DNA from: CAWAHD01 sp963781785
GTDB lineage: Bacteria > Planctomycetota > Planctomycetia > Isosphaerales > Isosphaeraceae
Direction: 5' to 3'
Assembly (NCBI GenBank): GCA_963781785.1
Contig: CAWAHD010000005.1
Coordinates: 3,100,001-3,164,000, forward strand
DNA: 64,000 nucleotides
Position 1 is the stretch's first letter; each line of letters starts with the position of its first letter. The translations under genes were made by a program, and so were the position numbers. Under the pieces are notes generated by a model. That model saw nothing but the letters and a program-made list of their open reading frames with translations. It had not been told where the DNA came from and did not search any database. This document shows, piece by piece, positions 27,065-38,173 of this stretch.

Positions 27065-28321
27065 TCAATCGCTCGTCGGGCGGATATCGGGTGCCTGGCG
27101 CAGTTGGGACACCAATCGGGCGACGTTCAAGTCGAACTCATCGTCGTCGGTCATGTCGAGGTAATACAGGGCCCGGATGCTCAATCGGGGCGAGCAGCGC
27201 TCGCGCATCACACCGATGAACCGGCGCTGGCTTTTTTCAAGGCCGAGGTGCCGCGCCAGCACGCCGTTCAAGTCGGCGAAGTTGTCGGCAAGCGAGCGCG
27301 GCGTCAAGAGGCCGATCGTGTAGCGGCTCTGGACGACCGCCAGCTCCATCTCGTTGATGAGCGGGGCGCCCAGCGCGAAATCGTCTTCGCTGACGACGTT
27401 CAGGCCCGCGGACTTGAGCGCGGGGAGAAACGCCTTGCGGGCCCAGGTCTTGTCGAGCTTGTCCTTGCTGAAGGAGATGTAGGCGTCGTGGGCGTATCCG
27501 TCAGCCGGCGGCACAGCCGCGGTGGTCGCAGCGGCGGGAGCCTGACCGCCGTGATACCACGCCAGCGCGTAGTTCTCCTCCAGCTCGGCCTTGAAGACGG
27601 GATGCTGGTTGGGCTGATCGGCGACCACCTTGCGCTGGGTGTAATCATAGAGGTCGAAGATCCGGATCACGCCTCCGGCGCCGGGAGCGCCGCCTCGCAG
27701 GCCGTCCAGGAAATGTCCAGTGAAGACGCCGTACCTGGCTTTGTCTCGCACATAAGCCGGAGTTGTCGCGCGCGTGGCCGCGATGATCGCCCGGCCTGCG
27801 CCTGCCTTGAGGGCGTCGAGGTAACCGTCCGACAGGCCGGTCTCGACCGTCTCCGCCGGGACCAGGTCGCGGGGCTCGCCGATCCCCCCGGCATGGCAGC
27901 AGTCGAGCACGACCGTGAGCCGGCGGGCCTTGATCGCAGCCAGCGCGGCGGTGAACTCGGCCCCGGAGATCGCCGTGCGGGCCAGGTCGTCGGCCGAGGG
28001 ATAGATCGTGTCGACCGGCAGCAGGTACTGTCCGCGGTGCGGACCGTCGTCGATCTGCCCGCCATGGCCGGAGAAATAGAGGAACACGGTGGCGTCCGGC
28101 CCTGCTCTCTGGGCCAGGCGATCCAGTCCAGCGCGGATGGCCTCGTTCGTGGCCTGACCTTCTTCGATGAGCTGAACGTTGTCTCTGGGGTAGCTACAGA
28201 GCGCCGGATCCGCCAGCACCGCGGCAAGATCGCGGGCATCCTCGACCCTGGGCAGCTTGCGAATTCCGTGGTAATCGGCGATGCCGATGATCAGGGCGTG
28301 AGCGTTTTCGAGTGGTTGCAT
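27065..28321 (-). CDS. caspase-like peptidase with C-terminal TIR domain
   Basis: 418 residues. The first 260 are a metacaspase/peptidase C14 domain: HALIIGIADYHG, catalytic H86 in YFSGHGGQ, catalytic C142 in VVLDCCHAGG, then a linker. A TIR domain occupies about 278-418 (HDAYISFSKDKLDKTWARKA, EMELAVVQSRYTIGLLTPRS). TIR domains in bacterial conflict systems cleave NAD+ or act as adaptors; the caspase would cleave a target or a partner. It is 44 nt downstream of a TIR-nSTAND-WD40 gene on the same strand, strongly suggesting a sensor-effector pair meeting through TIR contacts. Confidence 0.9.
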   Translation of the reverse strand: MQPLENAHALIIGIADYHGIRKLPRVEDARDLAAVLADPALCSYPRDNVQLIEEGQATNEAIRAGLDRLAQRAGPDATVFLYFSGHGGQIDDGPHRGQYLLPVDTIYPSADDLARTAISGAEFTAALAAIKARRLTVVLDCCHAGGIGEPRDLVPAETVETGLSDGYLDALKAGAGRAIIAATRATTPAYVRDKARYGVFTGHFLDGLRGGAPGAGGVIRIFDLYDYTQRKVVADQPNQHPVFKAELEENYALAWYHGGQAPAAATTAAVPPADGYAHDAYISFSKDKLDKTWARKAFLPALKSAGLNVVSEDDFALGAPLINEMELAVVQSRYTIGLLTPRSLADNFADLNGVLARHLGLEKSQRRFIGVMRERCSPRLSIRALYYLDMTDDDEFDLNVARLVSQLRQAPDIRPTSD

Positions 28322-28365
28322 CCGGGAAGTCCCATCACCGGGAAATGACAGAAAGATGAATCGAT

Positions 28366-31300
28366 CTACGGCTCCACGTCTTCCAGCCAGGGGGTGGGCG
28401 GGGCCTTGTCCCCGAGGGCCTTGAGTCGGCGGCGGCGGTCATTCCACTCCGAGGCGGTCAGCCCGCTGTCGCCGTTGAGCTCGGTCCCTGTGAGCACCTC
28501 GGCCCAGAGCGAGATGGCCCCGGAATCAAAAGGCATCGAATCGAGCAACCAGATTCGCGCGGTCTTGTCCTCGGACGCGGTGATGACACGGCTTCCGTCC
28601 GGGCTGAAGGCGGCCGACATGAGCATGGCGGTGTGTCCCTTGAGCTCGACGATAAGCTGGCCGCTCTTCGCGTCCCAAACCCGTGCGGTGCTATCGGTGC
28701 ACGCGGTGACCACCCGGACGCCGGCGTGATCAAACGCGGCCGACCAGATTACCCCTCTGTGCCCCCTGAGCACCGTGAGCGTTTTGCGGGTCGCGGAATC
28801 CCACACGCGAGCAACCCCGGAATAGCCGGCAGTCAGCATCCTTGCGCCGTCGGGACTGAACGCGCCGGTTCTGACGGGGAGCAGGGTCCCTCCGAGCTCG
28901 GTGCCATCCTGGCCGGTTGCGGAATCCCAGATCCGCGCCGTACCATCCCCCGATGTGGTCAGGATTCGCGTGCCATCGGGGCTGAACGCGGCGGAGAAGA
29001 CAGGGCCCGTATGCCGCCTGAGCACGGCGAGGCTCTGTCCCGATCGGGCGTTCCAGACGCGGGCCGTGTGGTCGTCCGACGCCGTCGCGACGCGTGCACC
29101 GTCGGGGCTGAACGCGGCGGAGTTGAGCAATGCTGTGTGCCCCTTCAGCACAGCCAGCGTCTCGCCTTTTCGGGCGTCCCAGACCCGGGCCGTGCAATCC
29201 TCCGACGCCGTGAGGACGCGGGTGCCGTCGGGGCTGAACGTTGCGGAGTTGAGAGGAGCCACGTGGCCCTTGAGCACCGCCATCGTCTTGCCGGATGCGG
29301 CGTCCCAGATCCGGGCTGTCTTGTCCGCTGAGGCGGTTACGAGACGGGCACCATCGGGACTGAAGGCGGCGAACCTGACCTCATCGGTATGCTCGGTGAG
29401 CGTGGCGATGGACGTGCGGGGAGTGATGTCCCAGATTCCGCGGCGCCATCAGCGGAGGCAGTCACGATGCGTGTGCCGTCCGGGCTAAAACTCGCCGCCT
29501 GGACGATCGACCGGTGTCCCATGGCTTCCGCAAGGCTCTTGCCCGAGTCGGGGTCCCAGATGCGGGTCGTGAAGTCGGCCGATGCGGTGACGACAAATCG
29601 GCCGTCCGCACTGAACACAGCCGACATGACGAGACTGGTATGTCCCTTGAGCACGGTGAGAGTCTTGCCCGAGCTCGTCTCCCAGACCCGCGCCGTGACA
29701 TCATAAGATGCGCTCAGTACGCCGCGCACCGTCGGGACTGAATACGGCGGCGACGACCGGGGCTTCATGCCCCTTGAGCTCGGCGATGATCTTGCCCGAG
29801 CCGGCGTCCCAGACCATCGCCGTCCGATCATCGGAAGCGGTGACAACACGAGCGCCGTCCGGGCTGAACAGGGCCGACCTCACCACGCCAGTATGCCCTT
29901 TGAGCTCCGCGACGATCCTGCCTGTGCTGGCGTCCCAGACCCGAGGCGTTTGATCGTCCGAGGCCGTGACCACGCGGGCGCCGTCGGGACTGAACACGGC
30001 AGACCTCACGACCGCGGTGTGTCCTTCGAGCACGACGTTGACATTGCCGGAGCTGGCACCCCAGACTCGGGCCGTGTGGTCTTCCGAGGCGGTGACGATC
30101 TTGGTGCCGTCGGGGCTGAATACGGCGGACAAGACTGGAGCCCTGTGCCCTTTGAGCTGGCCAATGGTCTCGCCCGAGCTGGCGTCCCAGACCCGGGCCG
30201 TGCCATCTTTCGAGGCGGTGACGACGCGTGCACCATCGGGGCTGAAATCCGCGCTCGTGACCGCGTCTGTGTGTCCCTTGAGTACCGCGATCGCCTTGCC
30301 CGAGTGAGCATCCCAGACGCGTGCCACCTTGTCGAGCCCCGCGGACAGGACGCGAGTTCCGTCCCGACTGAAAACGGCCGTGTCAACCGGACCATCGTGC
30401 TCCAGGATGGCTTTGAGGCGTGGTATCTCCTGCCCGAGGAAGCCCAGTCGCTGGCGACTTAATGCCTGCTCCCGCGGGGAGTCGGCCTGGAGAGTGAGCG
30501 ATCGAGCGAAAAGCAAGAGCGCCGCCGAATTCGACCCTGCGCCGATTTCATTGGCTCCGGAATTGATCAGGACGTTGACAGTCGTCTGTCTCGCCCTGGT
30601 CTCGCTCGCATGGGCCTCGGCCTCCTCGGCCTCGGCTTTCCTCTGATTGACCGCGGCGATCCGGGCTTGCTTCTCGGCTTCGGCCTGATTGAGATTCGCC
30701 TGGCGGCGGGCCTGGACAGCGAAGATGGTCACACCGATGAGACCGGCCAGCAAGATGGCCAGGAACACCGCCGACCGCAAGAGAATCTTGACGCGTTGTT
30801 GCGCATGAGCAAGCTCCCGCTGCCGCGCCTTTTCACGCTCGAATTCGGCACGATGGATCTCAGCTTGACTCTCCCGGATCAAGTGGCGTATCGGGTCGTC
30901 GCCCAACAGCTCGCGACCGTCGGGGCTTGTGAGGAAGCTCTCGGCTTCGACCAGACCGCCGGTGCCCAGCAATCCCTCGGTTCCCTTACCGGCGTCGACC
31001 CATTCCTGGGCCTTCCGCTCCAGCTTGCGGCGGACTTCCTCGGCCTTGCGAGATTCCTCGATCCAGCGCTCGAGCTGCGGCCAGCCACGGATCAGCGCCT
31101 CGTGTGCGATATCGGCTCGCCGCCGGCCCGTCGCCAGGTCAGCGGTCAGGGTGATCAGGCGGTTCTTGGCGAGGGCCTTCAAGGTCGACTCGAAACGGGC
31201 CGGATCGTTGCCCGCGCGAAGCTGGCCGACCGGCTGCTGGCGCCTGGTGTCCGCGCGGCCCTCACCGAACTGGACCAGGCGCACGAAAATGCGCCGCGCG

Positions 31301-32724
31301 ATCTCGACGTCGCCCGGGTTCTCGACCGCGAGCCGCTTCAAGACCCCGTCGGCATGCCGGGCGATGGCGACCTCGAGCCCCGTACGCTCCCGGCCGTCAT
31401 GATTTTGATCGTATGCCATGCGCGGCAACACGAACTCGGCGTACGCGTGCAGTGGCAGGACGCGCCGCTCGAGTTTTTCCCAGAGCTGGACCAAAACCTC
31501 CTGGACCAGCGGCAAGATCCCCAGCGATCGTGCCTCGAGTGCATCGGAGGCCAGCCGCTCGACCAAAGCCGATTCCACATAGACTCCGGCCGTCTCCGCC
31601 GGGCGGTAGATCGCCTCCCGCAGCCCGGCCTCATCGAGCGGGCCGACGTCGACGCGGTTCGCCTTGACCTGCGGCCAGAGCGATGTGCCCATCAACTCCG
31701 CGTAGAAATCGGCCCGGACTGTCAGAGCCACCGCCACATTCTCGACCTTCAGCAGCCCCTCGAGTGCCTGACATAACTGCTGCGACTTCAACCGATCCCG
31801 CGTCGCCTTGCCCCCCAGGGTCTGAAGACTCCAGTTCGCCGCCTGAGCTGACGGGTCGGACTTCCTCTCGTCCGACGCGAACACCTCTTCGAACTGGTCC
31901 ACGACCAGCAACAGCCGCTTCGCCTCCGGGTCGGCTTCGAGCGCGTGGGCCACCGCGGCGGCCGGGTTCCCCGGGTCGGCGCCCATGGCCTGCGCCAGCT
32001 CATCGAGCGGCCGCTCGCCCGGACGCATCGACCGCACCAGCCACTTGCCCGGTCCGAACAGGCTCGTCTGCCTGAGCCGAGGCACGAGTCCCGCGAAGAC
32101 CAGCGACGACTTGCCGCTGCCCGAGCCGCCGATCACCGTGAGGAACCGGCTTTGTCGCAAATGCTGAACCAGTTCTTCGCATTCGCGGTCCCGGCCGAAG
32201 AAGGGGAATCGGTCGTCCAGCGTGAACGCCCGCATCCCGGGGTAAGGACACGCCGGCCGTGCCGGCGCGGCCGGAATCGGCCGCTGGAACAGGCTGCTCA
32301 GCTTGTCGAGCACCCGCTCGCGTTCATCAGGGTCGGTCGCGTCGAGCGCCGTCAGCATCGCCAGCCGCGTCGGCAGCTTCACCGGCTCCAGCCGTAGCGG
32401 AATGACCGGCCAGGTCGCTGTCTCCAGCCCGTACGTCTGAGCCAGAAGATCAACAAAGGATGCCGTATCCGTCGAGAAGTACGCTGGGGAGAGGACCAGC
32501 AGGATCCGCGCACTGGAGCGGACCGCATTCTCGAATTCGACGAGCCTGGGCACGCCCAGGGCAAAGGCCGCCTCGCGATGGCAGCGCACGCCGGCCCGCT
32601 CGAGCCCATCGATCAGGAAGCCGTCAACCCACGCGCGATCCGCGTCCGCGTACGAAATGAAGACGTCGTACTGGGAGCTCCCAGGCCGCTCGTCGGTTTG
32701 CTTCTGGCCAAGATCGGTGCTCAT
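28366..32724 (-). CDS. TIR-nSTAND NTPase-WD40 protein (two frameshifts)
   Basis: Reconstructed length about 1450 residues from ATG 32724. Order: TIR domain (YDVFISYADADRAWVDGFL) at about 19-150; nSTAND NTPase with P-loop GGSGSGKSS near 198-206 and Walker B LLLVVDQFEEVF near 270; a winged-helix/helical arm; a membrane segment near 648-667 followed by a charged coiled coil; then about 15 WD40 repeats from 775. The frame breaks near 29725 and near 29435, but repeats continue cleanly in the next frame each time. STAND proteins of this layout act as ligand-triggered switches, the propeller being the sensor. Lies between an ECF sigma gene and the caspase-TIR gene. Confidence 0.85.
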
Positions 32725-32799
32725 TTTTCCCCGCCATTGTACCAAGCGACCGGGGCGGACAGGACCGATCGCTTGGAGCGCGAGATTGCCGGCGCTCGC

Positions 32800-33440
32800 T
32801 CAGACGGGACCAAAGCGTTCCGCTTCGATCGTGATCCGCGCGGACTCGGGGGGCAGGTTCTGCTTGAGGGCGTTGAACAACCGTGCTCGGGCGATCGTCC
32901 AGTAGCGGCGCACGGTCCGCTCGGTGATCCCCATCTGGGTGGCCGTCTCGTCTGGGTGAGCCCGTGAAAATTAAGCAGGTCGACGACTTCTCGCTCATGG
33001 GTGGGCAGGCCCTCGACCTGCTGATAGAGGTCGGCCAGTCCCCGTGGGAGATCCGATCTCGCGGTGTCGTTGTAGCTTGCGACGGGCTGCTGGACACCAC
33101 GCTCCTTCCGCCCGGCGCGGTCGACCTGCCTGGCCAGGTCCAGGAGCAGCCAGCGGATTCGCTGGGCCGCCAGGCGGAAGAAGTCCTGGACTGTGGCAGG
33201 CTTGATTTCCTCCAGGGCGTGAAAAAGCCGGAATGCGATTTCGTTGGCGACATCGGTCGTATCAACCAGGCCCGGGGCCCCCCTGAGGCGGGGGAAACTC
33301 CGACGTAGGATGATCGCGGACAGGTGGCGAAGGCGTTCATAGGCGTGATGGATCAGTTCCCTTCGCGCCTCGTGATCGCCCCGGTTTGCACGGTCGATCA
33401 GGCGCTGAAGCTCGACTGTCCGGTCATCCTCTTTGGACAC
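32800..33440 (-). CDS. ECF-type sigma factor (frameshift in region 4)
   Basis: Start GTG 33440 has AGGGG 8 nt upstream; an ATG at 33494 has no such site. The protein belongs to the planctomycete ECF subfamily with region 2 in LRHLSAIILRRSFPR, LVDTTDVANEIAFRLFHALE and FFRLAAQRIRWLLLDLARQ. After LLNFHGLTQ a base is missing near 32955; restored, the frame gives DETATQMGITERTVRRYWTI, a good region-4 helix-turn-helix, and ends at 32800. About 213 residues. The TIR-STAND gene starts 75 nt downstream, so this sigma probably controls the conflict operon. Confidence 0.8.
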
Positions 33441-33726
33441 CTGCGTCGCCCCTGGCAAGGCGGAGAATCGCTGCACTGGTCTAGGAAAAAACATGATACG
33501 GGCCGCTCGATGACGTGTCCAATCTTTTCCGGGCAAAGTGAGTAAAGCCAAGCGCTTCTGCGCAAGAAGATTTTGGCAAAAGAACCTGTCGACCCGTGTT
33601 TGGTGCGGAAAAGTGATCGGTTTTGTCCGCCCCGATCGCTATGTATAACAGAAGCGCAGAAAAACCAGTCGCTTCGATGACCATTTCACGCACAAACCTC
33701 GATTTGAATGGGGAGTAGGTGCCGCG

Positions 33727-34428
33727 ATGACCACCAGGGACACCCCGTCGAAGAATGGTGCTGCGCTCCGGGGGACCGCTCCGATCGACGGCGCCGCGCG
33801 CATCGCGCTGGCCCTGCTCTTGCAAGCCTTCGAGTATGCACACGATGCCGGGGCCCAGCGGTGGGATTTTGCCATGGAAATCGACAGGTTGTCCGAGACC
33901 GGGCTGACGATCAGCGACCTCCGCTGGCTGGTCGCCAAGAACTTCGCCGAGCACGGCCAGGAATCGTCTGTGTACGGTAGTCCCCATCGCTCGTTCCGCC
34001 AGGCCGAAGGCTTCTTCTTCGATCACACGACCTCTGTGGTCCTCACGCCCACCGGGGCCGCATTCGTCGACCATTTCTTGAGAGAACCGAATGATCAGAG
34101 CAGCTCGATCGATGCCATCCTGAGGCCGTCCTGGAATAGATCGCGGCGCGAGTTGAGTCTCTATGGCACGATCATCAAGCGTTTCCGCGTACCGGCCTAC
34201 AACCAAGAAATGGTCCTCTCGGCATTCGAAGAAGAAGGCTGGCCCGAGCACATCGACGATCCGCTGCCGGTCACTCATGACATCGACCCCCGCATCCGGC
34301 TGCACGACGCGATCCATCGGCTCAACGGCCGCCAGACCAATCGGTTGCTCCGCTTCAAGGGCGACGGCAACGGAACCGGAGTCTTCTGGGAACCTCTCCA
34401 GACCAAGGCAGGTCCGGGTGCGTCTTGA
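33727..34428 (+). CDS. two-domain putative regulator (winged-helix-like N-terminus)
   Basis: 233 residues. The N-terminal 120 residues are homologous to the shorter protein at 34620 (AGAQRWDFAMEIDRLSETGL, ISDLRWLVAKNFAEHGQES, VVLTPTGAAFVDHFL) and look like a winged-helix DNA-binding fold: helix, LTxSDLRWLV helix, beta-wing, LTPxG. The C-terminal 100 residues (RELSLYGTIIKRFRVPAYNQ, EEEGWPEHIDDPLP, RFKGDGNGTGVFWE) form a second unrecognised domain. Likely local transcription regulator; the phased repeat operator lies 107 nt after its stop. Divergent from the sigma operon. Confidence 0.55.
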   Translation: MTTRDTPSKNGAALRGTAPIDGAARIALALLLQAFEYAHDAGAQRWDFAMEIDRLSETGLTISDLRWLVAKNFAEHGQESSVYGSPHRSFRQAEGFFFDHTTSVVLTPTGAAFVDHFLREPNDQSSSIDAILRPSWNRSRRELSLYGTIIKRFRVPAYNQEMVLSAFEEEGWPEHIDDPLPVTHDIDPRIRLHDAIHRLNGRQTNRLLRFKGDGNGTGVFWEPLQTKAGPGAS

Positions 34429-34534
34429 AAGTCAAAAAACCCCAGCCATGGAAGGCGACAGGCGCCGTGCCGGCCTCGGGGGGCAGTTCGCCGGAACGTG
34501 CCGTCACCGCCATGCGATCGTCGTGCGTGAATCA

Positions 34535-34558
34535 TCGACACCAGATCGACACTTGACT
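34535..34558 (+). promoter_or_regulatory. phased direct-repeat operator/promoter, site 1
   Basis: Two perfect TCGACAC heptamers at 34535 and 34546 (11-bp period, CAGA between), followed directly by TTGACT, a -35-like hexamer. A weak -10 candidate (AGAATG) lies 17 nt on. The regulator gene starts 62 nt after the site. The layout, direct heptamers one helical turn apart touching the -35, is that of SARP/OmpR-type activator sites. Confidence 0.65.
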
Positions 34559-34619
34559 CACCGACTGCCCTGAAGAGAATGCCGGCCGGAGATCTTCGTG
34601 ATTTGCGAGCGAGCCCTTG

Positions 34620-34994
34620 ATGACCAACAACAACCGCGCCGCAATCGACGGCTCGGGGGAACAGCCGCTCCCGCTGATCGACGACAAGTTCCGCGCTGGA
34701 CTCGCGCTCTTGTGGCAGGCGTACATCTACGCCCAGGACGCCGCCGCGGACCGGTGGGACTTTGCCGTTGAAAGCGACCGGCTCTACGAGACCGCGCTGA
34801 CGACCAGCGACCTCCGCTGGCTGGTTGCGAAAGGACTTGCCGAGCACGGCCAGGAAACCTCTTTCTACGGCGACCCTCATCGCTCGTTCCGCCCGAGCAC
34901 CGGGCTCAACTTCGTCGCCACGACCTGCTTCGTCCTCACGCCCAGGGGCGCCGAGTTCGCAGACAAGGTCTTGAGAGAATCCGTCGCCAGGTAG
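34620..34994 (+). CDS. putative winged-helix regulator
   Basis: 124 residues from ATG 34620. Homologous to the first half of 33727-34428: AAADRWDFAVESDRLYETAL, TSDLRWLVAKGLAEHGQETS, CFVLTPRGAEFADKVL. No second domain. It sits between two copies of the phased operator (sites 1 and 2), so it may bind them and regulate itself and the large operon; this is inference. A degenerate third copy of its C-terminus lies just before site 4 at 62241-62325. Confidence 0.55.
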   Translation: MTNNNRAAIDGSGEQPLPLIDDKFRAGLALLWQAYIYAQDAAADRWDFAVESDRLYETALTTSDLRWLVAKGLAEHGQETSFYGDPHRSFRPSTGLNFVATTCFVLTPRGAEFADKVLRESVAR

Positions 34995-35331
34995 GTCGCT
35001 CCCCATATCCCCGCCCTGCCCTGACGCCGTCCTTTGCGCGCTCTTCGTCCGGCCGGGACCTCATCTTCCACGCCATGCGAGGCGGCATCTCACAGGGCAG
35101 AAGGCACAAGAGGCAACCGACGCCAGATCGACACCAGATCGACACTTGAGCCCAGGGAGACATTGTCCTTAGGATGGCCAGGCCGACAAGGTTCCGGCGG
35201 GCTCGCTGCCACGCCACGAGCTCGCAACACTCATTCATGTTTCAAAATTACCGACATCGATAAAAGCTTGACCGGCGATACGTAAAACTCACAACGCTGA
35301 TCAGTGCAGAACCACCGGTGGTGTGACGAGC
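34995..35331 (+). promoter_or_regulatory. leader region of the large operon, containing operator site 2
   Basis: 337 bases without a gene. Site 2 is at 35117-35151: heptamers CCGACGC (35117, degenerate), TCGACAC (35128) and TCGACAC (35139), each 11 bp apart, then TTGAGC (35146) and a -10-like TAGGAT 18 nt further. That leaves an untranslated leader of about 150 nt before the first gene. I see no riboswitch that I can name in the leader. Confidence 0.6.
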
Positions 35332-37178
35332 ATGGCCCTGATCGACGGCTATCCCGATTGGACCGGCTCATTCCTGGTCGAGGGCTCCCGAGTGCTGCCA
35401 ACCTACGGGAACGCGCGTCAGTTCTTCACGATTCCCACCGCAGTACGGCTGGCCATGGGCGCGGCTGGCGTCCCCGATTTCCGGCTCGAGTTTCTCATCC
35501 GCGACGGTGAGTACAAAACTGTGAATGCGGTCATGCATATGCGTCTGACGGCGACGCATAACCGGGAGGACGCCCTGGCCAGCTTGCGTCAGAAACATTC
35601 GGAGCCGAGTCTGGTGGGTGCCCCGCTCTCATCGCCGGCGTACTGGCGCCTCAAGCTCCCCAACCGCCCCGAGGTGGTGCGCGAGTTTGCCTGGGAGGGC
35701 GTCGACACCGCGACCGTGGCCCAGCGGCTCGATGCCGACCTGGGCAATGTGCTCTACCAGCATCTTCTGAGGGTTCTGAAGAGCGGCGCGCTCCTCACTC
35801 AGGCGGCGGTGGAATGTGAAGTGGCCGGGATCCTGCCGCTGGTCCCGGTCACCGTCTCGGGGAAGACCGTCGACTTGCTGGATGCGATCCGAAAGTTCTC
35901 GGGCGACGAGGCGGGCGTCTCGTACGAGTTCTTGCGCACCGCGCTCGTCGGACCGAAGGGCTCTACGGTCCTGGGGTCGAAGATCACTGTCAAAGAACAC
36001 GAAGGTCCCTCGAATCTGAACCGCGACGATTTCGCTCGCGCGCTGCTCGGGAATATCCGCACGAAGCTGGGTGCGTTCGTGCCGGCCCCCGCGATGGACA
36101 AAGCACCGTACATCGGTTTGAAGGTGCAAGAAGGGCCCGGCAAGCCGCTCCCCGACCAGGTCAACTGGGACCTGAGCAAGCCGCTCCTCGCCGCCACGCC
36201 GCTCAGCTTTCGCTTCGACCCGTTCCAGGGAGCGAGCGATCTGGTCAAATCGAAAAAGCTTGACCCGGAGAAGCAATTCCAGCAGGTCACGCGCGTGCCC
36301 TCCCTCAACAAGGGCAACCTCAATCTGTTCATCAGACCAAGCCTCCCGCCCAAGATTCAGGGCGTGGAGGCCCTCCAGGTCGACTTGAAGATCACTGCCG
36401 CCTACACCGATGACGGGCGGCCGTACCGCACGACCATCGACGTTTACCCCCTCGCGCCGGCCGAGACCGAAAACCCGAGCGTCGAGGTGCTCAAGTTCGG
36501 GTCCAAGGCGAAGACGTACTGCTACCAGATCAGCGTCATCCCCCCTGCCGGCAAGGAGCTGAGGAGCACGTGGACGAAAGTCGAGAGAACGTGGGACGAT
36601 CCGCTGGACGAGATCCTGATCATCGGACTGAACGAGTTGCCCGCGGGCCACGTCGCAGTGAGCACCACCGAACGACTGCGCGAGCAATGCACGATCGAGG
36701 CCGCGCTCTTGGGCCCCGGTGATGCCGCCTGGGGCAGCGCCACGATCGACGGCTCGACACCCAAAGGTTTTATCGTCACCCAGCACGGCCTCGCCAGGGC
36801 CCAGCTCAAGGTCACAGCCAGGTCGCACCGGGACCGATCGCGATCGATCTGCAAGACATTTCCGGCCCGATCGCTCCTGCTCGACATCGAGAGCTTCCCC
36901 GAGTCCGGGCCCAAGACGGTCGCCCTGGCCGTGGATGTCTCCGGACCCGGCGATGGCGCCGAGCTGCAAATCCTCCCGGAAGGGACCGACACACCGCAAT
37001 TCTGGGAACTCGCGCCGGAAAGTACAACAAAGACGTGAGCTTTACCCCGCGGTCTCTGTTTGAGACGCGCTATCGCTACCGCCTCCGCGCGGCCGCCGGC
37101 GTGGATTCCCCGGCCTGGTCGGATTTCCGCCAGCCGTCGGCATCAGAACGCCTTGTGATCACCTGGAGATCGCCATGA
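35332..37178 (+). CDS. large beta-rich protein of unknown function, first gene of operon (frameshift near 3' end)
   Basis: Start ATG 35332; GTG 35323 is the alternative and neither has a strong ribosome site. The frame as read stops at 37038 (571 residues), but a one-base gap near 37017 would restore KYNKDVSFTPRSLFETRYRY and a WSDFRQ end, running to a stop that overlaps the next start as ATGA. About 615 residues. No signal peptide or membrane segment. Middle part (YWRLKLPNRPEVVREFAWEG, VECEVAGILPLVPVTVSG) and the C-terminal fibronectin-like strand pattern resemble the downstream large proteins. Not recognised as any known family. Confidence 0.65.
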
Positions 37179-38080
37179 AGGAACGGCCCGCGGGCTTCAC
37201 CATCCGCGACATCGACTGCATTCCCGTTGGCAAACCCGGCGACCGCCGCTTCTACGCGCTGCCCGGCAAGCCCCGGGTAGAGCTCGACGACGATGGCCGG
37301 CCGCGGGCGTCCCTGATGATGATCGACTCCGGGGCGGCCCAGGTTTCCGTGCAGGCCGTCTGGACGGTCGCCGCCGCCGACCTTGATGACCTTCGGGCCG
37401 AGATCCCCAGACACAATCCCGGCGACGGCGAGGTCACTCTCGAAATGGCGCCCTTGTCGGATGTCACGGCCAGCCTCGTGGTCACCGGCGAGGGAGGTGA
37501 GACGACCTTCGGTCCGAGGCCGGCCCTGGGCTTCGATCCCCAGCGCGTGGCCTTTTCGGAGACGGTCCCCGCCGCGGTCGTTCCCGACGTTGCCCGGGCA
37601 TTTGAGCACCAGCCAGGCCACCTCTCGATCCGCTACTCGGGCCAGCTCGAGCTGACGGAGGAGGTCGACCTGACGATCCGCGGCGACGTCGCCCTTGACC
37701 TCAAGGCCCTCGCGCCGCAGCCGCCCAAAAGCTCGGGCTGGAGCTTCTTCGGCCCCAGGGACCCGCCGGCCCCGCCGGCGCCGCCAAATCGGTCGGAATG
37801 CCTGGAGCAGGTCGGCCGGGCCATCGCGGCGGGCCGGCTCCAAATCGACCTGCGGGCCACCCCGGGAGCCAGCCCTGCCCTCCGCCAGAAGGTCGAGGCT
37901 CGGTGCCGCGAAGAGGTGGCCGGCGAGCTTGCCAGGACCCTGGAGCGGTTCGGCGCCGGGGCCCGCGACCTGACCGAGAAGAGCGTGCAGTTCCAGACCA
38001 AGGACACGGAGTCAAACACCTATGAAATCGCCGGCGCGATCGACCTGGGCGAATGGCTCGGGACGCAGGCCGGCGCGTGA
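37175..38080 (+). CDS. beta-rich protein, paralogous-family member
   Basis: 301 residues; ATG overlaps the restored stop of the upstream gene. Opens with CIPVGKPGDRRFYALPGKPR, RASLMMID and a strand-rich body; this opening corresponds to the YYCLPDQP / FWYIPGKLQL openings of the larger operon proteins. Contains DLTIRGDVALDLKAL and a Pro-rich loop (PRDPPAPPAPPNRS), then a helical segment (REEVAGELARTLERFGAGAR). Lacks the long C-terminal repeats of the others. Cytosolic by absence of signals. Unknown function. Confidence 0.6.
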   Translation: MKERPAGFTIRDIDCIPVGKPGDRRFYALPGKPRVELDDDGRPRASLMMIDSGAAQVSVQAVWTVAAADLDDLRAEIPRHNPGDGEVTLEMAPLSDVTASLVVTGEGGETTFGPRPALGFDPQRVAFSETVPAAVVPDVARAFEHQPGHLSIRYSGQLELTEEVDLTIRGDVALDLKALAPQPPKSSGWSFFGPRDPPAPPAPPNRSECLEQVGRAIAAGRLQIDLRATPGASPALRQKVEARCREEVAGELARTLERFGAGARDLTEKSVQFQTKDTESNTYEIAGAIDLGEWLGTQAGA

Positions 38081-38173
38081 GGGGTCCCGGAGCGTTCCGC
38101 CGACCCCAGAGCCGCCGATCCATTCGAATCGAACCCAGTGAGACCTTCTGAACACCTCCAGAGGAGCTTGACC

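Noticed and set aside
26995..28348. 450-codon plus-strand frame
   Set aside because: Antisense to the caspase-TIR gene, which has complete catalytic motifs.
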